Positions 15,058-20,591 of a DNA stretch of 20,591 bases are shown piece after piece. The DNA comes from Roseburia sp. CAG:303 (lineage in GTDB: Bacteria > Bacillota > Clostridia > Lachnospirales > Lachnospiraceae). Every line of letters begins with the position of its first letter. Within the stretch, counting starts at the first letter, position 1. The notes below the pieces were generated by a model. That model was given only the letters and a program-made list of their open reading frames with translations. It was not told the origin of the DNA and made no database searches. The position numbers and the translations under genes are program-made. The stretch spans positions 20,266 through 40,856 of the forward strand of contig FR900186.1 of NCBI GenBank assembly GCA_000437755.1. The letters run 5' to 3'.

Positions 15058-16380
15058 CTAAACCAGCTCTCCAATTAAATCGTAATCCGATGATGCAGTG
15101 ATTTTTACTTTTACAAAATCTCCCGTCATAAGAGCCTCATCCGTATGAATGAACACATAACCGTCAATGTTCGGTGCATCCATGTAGGTTCTTCCAATAT
15201 ACGCATTTTCATCTGCAACTTTGCCTTCGATTACGGCAAGCATCTCCTGCCCGATCCTTCTTTCTGATTTTTCAAAAGCAATGTCCTGCTGCAGCTCCAT
15301 GATTTCGCACTGGCGGTCAGCCTTAACCTCTTCGTCAATCTGATCCGGAAACTCGGCTGCCGGTGTTCCTTCTTCCGGAGAATACGGAAATACTCCCAGC
15401 CGGTCGAAATCCATCTCATCAACAAAATCCATCATCTCTTCAAAGTTGTCTTCGGTTTCACCAGGAAATCCGGTAATCAATGTTGTCCGCAGGATAATAT
15501 CAGGGATTGCTTCCCTCAGTTTTGTTACAATCTCCTGAATCTCTTTTTTGTTGGTACGTCTTCCCATTTTTTTCAGAATGGCATCATTACAATGCTGAAT
15601 CGGCATATCCAGATAATGGCAAATCTTCTGTTCTTCCTTCATCGTCTGGATAAGTTCATCGTAAATTTCTTCCGGGTAACAATACATAATACGGATAAAC
15701 TGAATTCCCTGTATTTTGCAAAGTTCTTTTAATAATTTGTGAAGAGATTTCTCTCCATAAATATCTTTGCCATACATAGTGGTTTCCTGTGCAACAAGAA
15801 TCAGCTCTTTTACTCCTTTTTCCGCAAGCTCTTTTGCCTGGCGGAGCAGGTTCTCCATCGGAACACTCCGGTAATTTCCCCTTACTTTTGGAATAATACA
15901 GTATGTGCAATGCTTATCACAGCCTTCTGCAATCTTCAGATGGGCAAAGTAACCACCGGTAGTAACCACACGTTCCGTCCGGATATCCGGCAGCCGGTTC
16001 AAATCCTTAAATACCTGTGGTTTCTTTCCTTCGAGTGCCTGTTCCACGGCTTCTGCAATTGCATCGTAAGAAGACGTTCCAATCACGGCATCTACTTCCG
16101 GAATCTCTTTATAAATTTCTTCCTTGTATCGTTCTGCCAGACAGCCGGTTACAATAAGTGCCTGACATTTATAGTGTGTCTTGCACTGAGCCATGTCAAG
16201 AATGGTATTAATGCTCTCTTCTTTTGCATCGCTGATAAAACAACAGGAATTCACAACGATAATATCTGCTTCACATTCATCATCTGTAAATTCATAGCCT
16301 TTGTTGCGCAGAATTCCCAGCATCTGCTCGGAATCTGCCAGATTCTTGTCACAGCCAAGTGATATAAATAATATCTTCAT
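15058..16380 (-). CDS. rimO: Ribosomal protein S12 methylthiotransferase RimO
   Basis: RimO is a radical-SAM enzyme that adds a methylthio group to the conserved aspartate of ribosomal protein S12, using two iron-sulfur clusters. The N-terminal UPF0004 domain starts MKILFISLGCDKNLADSE and has the cluster cysteines C10, C46 and C80. The radical-SAM motif C154-x3-C158-x2-C161 is in EGCDKHCTYCIIPKVRG. A C-terminal TRAM domain (about 375-440) completes the protein. The N-terminal wording separates it from MiaB, which modifies tRNA. The 440 aa length is standard. The ATG follows an AGGGA site, and the gene starts 7 bases after the rpoZ stop codon, so the two are co-transcribed. Confidence 0.96.
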   Translation of the reverse strand: MKILFISLGCDKNLADSEQMLGILRNKGYEFTDDECEADIIVVNSCCFISDAKEESINTILDMAQCKTHYKCQALIVTGCLAERYKEEIYKEIPEVDAVIGTSSYDAIAEAVEQALEGKKPQVFKDLNRLPDIRTERVVTTGGYFAHLKIAEGCDKHCTYCIIPKVRGNYRSVPMENLLRQAKELAEKGVKELILVAQETTMYGKDIYGEKSLHKLLKELCKIQGIQFIRIMYCYPEEIYDELIQTMKEEQKICHYLDMPIQHCNDAILKKMGRRTNKKEIQEIVTKLREAIPDIILRTTLITGFPGETEDNFEEMMDFVDEMDFDRLGVFPYSPEEGTPAAEFPDQIDEEVKADRQCEIMELQQDIAFEKSERRIGQEMLAVIEGKVADENAYIGRTYMDAPNIDGYVFIHTDEALMTGDFVKVKITASSDYDLIGELV

Positions 16381-16387
16381 AAATTCC

Positions 16388-16849
16388 CTATTCTTCTGTT
16401 TCTGCTTCTTCTGTATCTTCAGTTACTTCAAGCACTTCTTCTTCCTTACTTTCTTCTGCTTCTTTTTCTTCTTTTTCTTCTTTTTCTGCTTCTTCCGCCT
16501 CTTTGGCTGCCTTCTCTGCTGCTGCCTTTGCCGCTGCCTTAGCTGCTCTTCTCGCCAAGATCTCTTCTGCCCTGATTACAGATTCTTCTGCTTCTTTTGC
16601 CATCTCCACGGCTTCTTCATCTGTAAGAATCTTTATTTTTGAATCATATAATTCATCCACGGCTATGGATAATGGTTTGATACCTTTTCCTCTGGTTCTT
16701 ACTAACGGTTCTTCCCCGCCGATAATCTGTCTTGCTCTCTTTGCTGTTGCAAGCACGATGGAATAACGGCTCTGTACAATCGGCTGTTCGCCCGGCTCCA
16801 CATCGCTGTTTACAACTTCCATTAAATCTGTATAAGATGGATGTAACAT
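16388..16849 (-). CDS. rpoZ: RNA polymerase omega subunit with a long charged C-terminal tail
   Basis: The omega subunit helps assemble RNA polymerase by binding the beta-prime subunit. Residues 1-75 form the core: MLHPSYTDLMEVVN, RYSIVLATAKRARQIIGGE and KPLSIAVDELYDSKIKI are the usual conserved segments, with the AKRAR helix that packs on beta-prime. After about residue 78 an Ala/Glu/Lys-rich helix continues (ARRAAKAAAKAAAEKAAKE) and ends in a strongly acidic segment (EKEEKEEKE and onwards), giving 153 aa where 65-100 is usual. Part of the tail is encoded by a 9-bp tandem repeat. A GAAGGAG site precedes the ATG. The gene is 51 bases downstream of yicC and 7 bases upstream of rimO. The tail is unlikely to be an annotation error, because the frame is open and the stop abuts rimO. 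Confidence 0.93.
   Translation of the reverse strand: MLHPSYTDLMEVVNSDVEPGEQPIVQSRYSIVLATAKRARQIIGGEEPLVRTRGKGIKPLSIAVDELYDSKIKILTDEEAVEMAKEAEESVIRAEEILARRAAKAAAKAAAEKAAKEAEEAEKEEKEEKEAEESKEEEVLEVTEDTEEAETEE
16461..16487 (-). repeat. Three perfect 9-bp tandem copies inside rpoZ
   Basis: The unit TCTTTTTCT (plus strand) occurs three times in tandem at 16461-16469, 16470-16478 and 16479-16487. It encodes part of the EKEEKEEKE stretch of the omega tail. The unit length is a multiple of three, so copy-number change would keep the frame. Confidence 0.85.
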
Positions 16850-16864
16850 AATTTTTCTCCTTCC

Positions 16865-16880
16865 GAAGAGTTTTCTCTTC
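16865..16880 (-). other. Small hairpin before the rpoZ ribosome binding site
   Basis: GAAGAG and CTCTTC form a perfect 6-bp stem with a 4-base AAAA loop in minus-strand RNA, between yicC and the GAAGGAG site of rpoZ. It may tune rpoZ translation or mRNA processing. No T run follows. Confidence 0.4.
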
Positions 16881-16900
16881 TTTCACCAATTTTATTTATT

Positions 16901-17779
16901 TTATTCAATATTCTGAATCTGTTCTCTGATTTTTTCAATCTCTGCTTTTAATTCTATCGCATAATTTGTTACTTCAAGGTCATTTGCCTTTGAAAGTATG
17001 GTGTTTGCCTCGCGGTTCATTTCCTGTGCGATAAAATCCAGTTTTCTTCCCTGATGTTCGCTGTTTTCCAGTTCATCTTTCATGCCAAGCACATGGCTCT
17101 TTAACCGGACAATTTCTTCATCCACACACATTTTATCCGCAAACAGGATAACTTCAGATGCGATTCTGGCATCGTCAATCTGACTATCCTCTAACAGTTC
17201 GTGCATCTTGTTTTCAAGTTTTTCACGATATTCCTGCAATACCTGTGGGGAACGCTTCTCTATCGCAGCTATCGTCTGCAGCATTCCATCCAGCTTTGCT
17301 GTTAAATCTGTCTTTAAATTCTCCCCTTCCTTTTCTCTTGACCGGACAAGCATCTCACAGGCTTTTTCCAATACCTGTTCCAACAGTTTCCATACTGTTT
17401 CTTCATCCAGTTCCCCTTCTTCCATTGTAAGAACTTCCGGACATCTTGAAAGTGCCAATGCCGTAACATCATTCTTCAATCCCAGTTCTTCTTCCATTTC
17501 CTTAAAATATTTCAGATATTCTTCTGCAAGATTCCGGTTAAATTTAAGATTCGTGTTTGTTACACTCATATCTTCATAACTGATAAATATATCAATCTTG
17601 CCTCTGACCGCATACTTTTTCAGCACATTACGCATATCGCCCTCAAACATACTGAGTTTCTTCGGCATCTTCATGTTTACATCAAGAAACTTATGATTTA
17701 CTGATTTCATCTCGATTATAAACTTTCTGTCATCTTCGGTCAGTTCATAACGGCCAAATCCCGTCATACTTTTTACCAT
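16901..17779 (-). CDS. yicC: YicC/YloC family endoribonuclease
   Basis: This is the YicC-like protein of bacteria, recently described as an endoribonuclease; its role in the cell is not well settled. The N-terminus MVKSMTGFGR is the family hallmark. The following segment (FIIEMKSVNHKFLDVNMKMPKKL) is the conserved YicC N-domain, and the C-terminal domain (DUF1732) ends with HQGRKLDFIAQEMNREANTILSKAND and the EIEKIREQIQNIE tail. The 292 aa length is standard. I chose the ATG at 17777-17779. The longer frame from 17818 would begin almost at the predicted transcription start (about 17822) and lacks a family match. yicC heads the unit yicC-rpoZ-rimO-pgsA. Confidence 0.94.
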   Translation of the reverse strand: MVKSMTGFGRYELTEDDRKFIIEMKSVNHKFLDVNMKMPKKLSMFEGDMRNVLKKYAVRGKIDIFISYEDMSVTNTNLKFNRNLAEEYLKYFKEMEEELGLKNDVTALALSRCPEVLTMEEGELDEETVWKLLEQVLEKACEMLVRSREKEGENLKTDLTAKLDGMLQTIAAIEKRSPQVLQEYREKLENKMHELLEDSQIDDARIASEVILFADKMCVDEEIVRLKSHVLGMKDELENSEHQGRKLDFIAQEMNREANTILSKANDLEVTNYAIELKAEIEKIREQIQNIE

Positions 17780-17828
17780 GGTGTCTTCCTGCCTTTCCTT
17801 CTTATGAAACATACCCATAGGCTGCTAT

Positions 17829-17857
17829 ATTATATCTTAATTTTCACTATTAGTCAA
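17829..17857 (-). promoter_or_regulatory. Promoter of the yicC-rpoZ-rimO-pgsA unit
   Basis: The minus strand carries TTGACT (17852-17857), 17 bases and a perfect TATAAT (17829-17834). The -35 element overlaps the stop codon of the upstream sirtuin gene. The predicted start near 17822 gives a leader of about 42 bases. Confidence 0.85.
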
Positions 17858-18569
17858 CCACCTGGTCAAGGATTTCCCCGATTTTGCCATTTATCACCAG
17901 ATCCGCTTTCTGATCTTTATCCGTTGCACTAAGGTTAATCAGCACCATTTTGCTGCCTGTGTAGTAATCAATCATACCGGCAGCCGGATAGACAACCAGC
18001 GATGTTCCGCCCACAATCAGCATATCTGCCTGTCTTAATTCCTCCAGTGCATGGTTTACAATTTGATTATCCAGTCCCTCCTCATACAGAACCACATCCG
18101 GTTTTACAATACCCCCACATTCGCAACAGGGAATATCTTTGCTTTCCGCAACATAGGAAAGCGGATATGCCTTTCCACATTTCTCACAGTAATTCCGGTG
18201 AATACTTCCATGCAGCTCCAGCACATTTTTACTGCCTGCCATCTGATGCAGCCCATCAATATTCTGTGTAATTACCGCACTTAACTTTCCCTGCTGCTCC
18301 AGCTTTGCCAGGGCATAATGTGCCTTATTCGGTTTCGCATCCTGATAAATCATGCGGTCTTTATAAAAACGGTAAAATTCCTTCGGATTTTTTTTGTAAA
18401 AAGAATGACTGATAATCGTCTCCGGCGGATATTTATACTGCTGGTTATATAATCCGTCAACACTTCTGAAATCCGGAATTCCACTCTCCGTCGACACTCC
18501 TGCCCCTCCAAAAAACACGATCCGGTCCGATTCCTGTATCCATTTTCTCAATGTATCTACTGCCGTCAT
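17850..18569 (-). CDS. cobB: NAD-dependent protein deacylase, sirtuin (Sir2/CobB type)
   Basis: Sirtuins remove acetyl or other acyl groups from lysines using NAD, releasing nicotinamide and O-acyl-ADP-ribose. The NAD pocket motif FFGGAGVSTESGIPDFRS is at residues 19-36, followed by TQNIDGLH (101-108), the catalytic histidine H120 in LELHGS, and a structural zinc site C128-x2-C131 with C148-x2-C151. The second NAD motif GGTSLVVYPAA is complete. It resembles the Thermotoga maritima Sir2 (class U). The 239 aa length is usual. The start at 18567-18569 has an AAGGA site upstream. A longer frame to 18605 would begin close to the -10 element, so the transcript would not include its start. The gene is monocistronic or reads into yicC; no clear terminator is seen. 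Confidence 0.94.
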   Translation of the reverse strand: MTAVDTLRKWIQESDRIVFFGGAGVSTESGIPDFRSVDGLYNQQYKYPPETIISHSFYKKNPKEFYRFYKDRMIYQDAKPNKAHYALAKLEQQGKLSAVITQNIDGLHQMAGSKNVLELHGSIHRNYCEKCGKAYPLSYVAESKDIPCCECGGIVKPDVVLYEEGLDNQIVNHALEELRQADMLIVGGTSLVVYPAAGMIDYYTGSKMVLINLSATDKDQKADLVINGKIGEILDQVVD

Positions 18570-18606
18570 CTCTATCCTTCTTTCCTGGTTAATTGCAAAA
18601 CTCATA

Positions 18607-18615
18607 ATTATATCA
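18607..18615 (-). promoter_or_regulatory. Sirtuin promoter, extended -10
   Basis: TGATATAAT on the minus strand (TG at 18614-18615, TATAAT at 18607-18612) forms an extended -10. No good -35 lies at the expected distance. Transcription would begin near 18600, about 31 bases before the sirtuin ATG. Confidence 0.6.
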
Positions 18616-18754
18616 TATATACAAATGTAGCGAGAGCGTGCCTTCGTGTCATTGTTTCATTTGCAAATACATTTATAATTTAAGTGTTTTTCAATTACCC
18701 ATGTTATTTCTTCCAGTATATCACACTTTGCCCCTTTATCAAAGCAGAACTTAC

Positions 18755-18783
18755 TTGTTTTTCCTTTTCTTTTCTGTTATTAT
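18755..18783 (+). promoter_or_regulatory. rqcH promoter
   Basis: TTGTTT (18755-18760) and TATTAT (18778-18783) are 17 bases apart, and TGT precedes the -10, giving an extended element. Transcription would begin near 18790. Confidence 0.6.
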
Positions 18784-18802
18784 GTTTACTGAAAAAAATA
18801 TA

Positions 18803-18823
18803 TTCTCTTACTATTTAAGAGAA
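18803..18823 (+). other. Hairpin in the rqcH leader
   Basis: TTCTCTT (18803-18809) and AAGAGAA (18817-18823) form a perfect 7-bp stem with a 7-base loop, ending 6 bases before the GAGG ribosome binding site. The stem is AT-rich and not followed by a T run, so it is not a terminator. It may affect translation start. Confidence 0.45.
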
Positions 18824-18839
18824 AGAATCGAGGTTTACT

Positions 18840-20579
18840 ATGGCTTTAGATGGAATCAGTATATCTGCTCTGGTTTCTGAATTAGATTCAAAACTGACCG
18901 GAGGACGTTTGTTTAAAATCGCCCAGCCGGAGACAGATGAACTGCAAATTACAATAAAAGAATCCAAAAACCAGTACCGGCTTTTAATTTCTGCAAGTGC
19001 TTCCCTTCCGCTTGTATATATTACAGAAAATACAAAACCGAGTCCCCTCACGGCACCGAATTTCTGTATGGTCCTGCGCAAGCATCTGACAAATGCAAAA
19101 ATTCTTTCCATTACCCAGCCGGGGCTGGAACGTATTATCCGGTTTGAACTGGAACATTATAATGAAATGGGTGATATCTGCCATAAATTTCTGGTGGTTG
19201 AGCTGATGGGAAAATACAGCAATATTATTTTTACGGATGAAGAAAATAAAATTATTGACAGTATCAAACATATATCTGCGAACGTCAGTTCTGTGCGTGA
19301 GGTTCTTCCGGGACGTACTTATTTTATTCCGGATGCCGCACATAAAAAGAATCCTCTGGAAACAGATTTTTCCCTGTTTTCCGATGTTCTGCGCCATCCA
19401 CTGCCTGTCGCACGTGCAGTCTACAGCGGTTTTACCGGTATCGGCCCGGTTGCCGCACAGGATATGTGCTACCGCTCCGGCATAGATGGCGACCGTCCGG
19501 CAAACAGTCTTGATGAAAGCGAATTAAAAGCTTTGTATCAGGCTTTTTCTTCGGTTATGGATATAATACGGAATAAAAATTATACTCCGCATATTATTCT
19601 GAAAAATAATGAGCCAACCGAATTTAATTCCTATCCGTTATCTATTTACGGCAGTGATTATGATACGGAGTCCTATACTTCCATAAGCAGACTTCTGGAA
19701 GATTATTATGGAAAGAAAAACCTGATTACCAGAATTCGCCAGAAATCATCGGATCTGCGCAGAATTGTGCAGACCGCCCTGGAAAAAGATTATAAAAAAT
19801 ATGAACTTCAGGAAAAACAGCTTGCAGATACACAGAAACGTGAAAAATACAAAATATACGGCGAACTCTTAACGGCTTATGCCTATCAGATTCCTGCCGG
19901 TGTGACTCATGCAGAAGTTCTGAATTATTACGATAATCAGGAAATTTCCATTCCACTGGACAAGGACCTGACCGCTATGGAAAATGCTTCCAGATATTTT
20001 GAAAAATATGGGAAACTGAAGCGTACCTATGAAGCACTTCAGGACATTATTCTGGATACCAAAGCGGAAATTACCCATCTGGAATCCCTGATGAATTCAC
20101 TGGATATTGCCGTTTCCGAAGATGATTTAAAGGAATTAAAAGAGGAATTAATCCAGTCCGGTTATATCAGGCGGAAATCTTCTGACAAAAAAGCAAAATT
20201 TAAGAGTAAGCCATTCCACTACCGCTCCAGTGACGGATTTGATATTTATGTGGGAAAAAATAATCTTCAGAACGAGGAACTTACATTTAAAACAGCAAAT
20301 GGCGGTGACCTGTGGTTTCATTCCAAAACGTTTCCAGGCTCACACGTTATTGTAAAAACAGAAGGGAAAGAAGTTCCGGACCGAACCTATGAAGAAGCTG
20401 CCAGACTTGCCGCCTTTTATTCCAAGGGAAAAGAACAGGAAAAAGTAGAAATCGATTATATCGAACGAAAACATGTAAAAAAAGTAGCCGGTGCAAAACC
20501 GGGATTTGTAATCTATCATACAAATTATTCCATGGCTGTTGCACCGGACATCTCTGGAATTGCGGAGGTCACACCCTAA
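18840..20579 (+). CDS. rqcH: Ribosome quality control protein RqcH (NFACT family, Rqc2 homologue)
   Basis: RqcH binds stalled large ribosomal subunits and directs addition of C-terminal alanine tails that mark nascent chains for degradation. Older annotation calls the family fibronectin-binding protein. The N-terminal NFACT-N domain begins MALDGISISALVSELDSKL and contains APNFCMVLRKHL. Residues 97-98 read E-R (GLERI) where B. subtilis RqcH is reported to have the functionally important D97-R98. A helix-hairpin region and a coiled coil (about 310-430, rich in Lys and Glu) follow, then NFACT-R at about 455-570 (DIYVGKNNLQNEELTF, DLWFHSKTFPGSHVI). The 579 aa length fits the family, and the stop at 20577-20579 lies just inside the window. 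The ATG has a GAGG site 6 bases upstream. Confidence 0.95.
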   Translation: MALDGISISALVSELDSKLTGGRLFKIAQPETDELQITIKESKNQYRLLISASASLPLVYITENTKPSPLTAPNFCMVLRKHLTNAKILSITQPGLERIIRFELEHYNEMGDICHKFLVVELMGKYSNIIFTDEENKIIDSIKHISANVSSVREVLPGRTYFIPDAAHKKNPLETDFSLFSDVLRHPLPVARAVYSGFTGIGPVAAQDMCYRSGIDGDRPANSLDESELKALYQAFSSVMDIIRNKNYTPHIILKNNEPTEFNSYPLSIYGSDYDTESYTSISRLLEDYYGKKNLITRIRQKSSDLRRIVQTALEKDYKKYELQEKQLADTQKREKYKIYGELLTAYAYQIPAGVTHAEVLNYYDNQEISIPLDKDLTAMENASRYFEKYGKLKRTYEALQDIILDTKAEITHLESLMNSLDIAVSEDDLKELKEELIQSGYIRRKSSDKKAKFKSKPFHYRSSDGFDIYVGKNNLQNEELTFKTANGGDLWFHSKTFPGSHVIVKTEGKEVPDRTYEEAARLAAFYSKGKEQEKVEIDYIERKHVKKVAGAKPGFVIYHTNYSMAVAPDISGIAEVTP

Positions 20580-20591
20580 AGGGCTACGTCC

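Noticed and set aside
14496..15074. Longer start for pgsA at 15074
   Set aside because: The extension overlaps rimO, is charged, and lacks a ribosome binding site, while AGGAGG sits before the ATG at 15035.
15739..16362. Plus-strand open frame opposite rimO
   Set aside because: It lies fully antisense to a clear rimO gene and its product has no family features or ribosome binding site.
16301..16642. Plus-strand frame with long Phe/Cys runs opposite rpoZ
   Set aside because: The low-complexity residues simply reflect the purine-rich tail of rpoZ read on the other strand.
18659..18668. Palindrome ATTTGCAAAT between the sirtuin and rqcH genes
   Set aside because: It is a single AT-rich 10-bp palindrome about 50 bases from the sirtuin -10, without a matching regulator or repeat copy; it is likely chance.

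Overview
This window looks like the chromosome of a low-to-moderate-GC Gram-positive anaerobe, most likely a member of the Lachnospiraceae (Clostridia). The basis is the AGGAGG-type ribosome binding sites, the gene order yicC-rpoZ-rimO-pgsA-recA-recX-rny, a spoIIM/nudF pair, an LtaS-type sulfatase and an RqcH protein. The assignment to family is inference. I see no insertion sequence, prophage, CRISPR array, tRNA or rRNA. Seventeen of nineteen genes lie on the minus strand; the two plus-strand genes are an EAL-domain gene and rqcH.

Region 1 (1-8970, minus) runs from the aspB promoter leftwards: aspartate-type aminotransferase, proC, Nudix hydrolase (nudF-like), spoIIM, an unrecognised gene with a possible PH-like tail, a YfcE-type phosphodiesterase, an LtaS-type sulfatase with an extra C-terminal beta domain, a D,D-carboxypeptidase, and the start of a second, membrane-anchored metallophosphoesterase cut by the window edge. 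The mix is amino-acid metabolism, housekeeping hydrolysis and cell-envelope or sporulation functions.

Region 2 (9064-10858, plus) is a single transcription unit: an extended -10 promoter, a PAS/degenerate GGDEF/EAL protein that probably degrades cyclic di-GMP, and a terminator shared with the convergent rny gene.

Region 3 (10929-17857, minus) is the information-processing core. A promoter overlapping the sirtuin stop codon drives yicC-rpoZ-rimO-pgsA, which ends at a strong terminator. recA-recX follows with a near-consensus promoter and two abutting SOS-box-like sites. rny has its own promoter. The gmk and remA genes that often sit between yicC and rpoZ in Firmicutes are not here, and the omega subunit has a long charged tail with a 9-bp tandem repeat.

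Region 4 (17850-20579) holds a Sir2-type deacylase (minus) and rqcH (plus), transcribed divergently from a 270-base intergenic region.

No clearly new multi-gene system is visible. The points most worth checking are the unknown gene at 4270-5415, the added domain on the LtaS-type enzyme, the aspB leader, the abutting SOS-box pair, a possible SigE-type promoter before spoIIM, and the missing gmk/remA. No stretch longer than 300 bases is without a gene.
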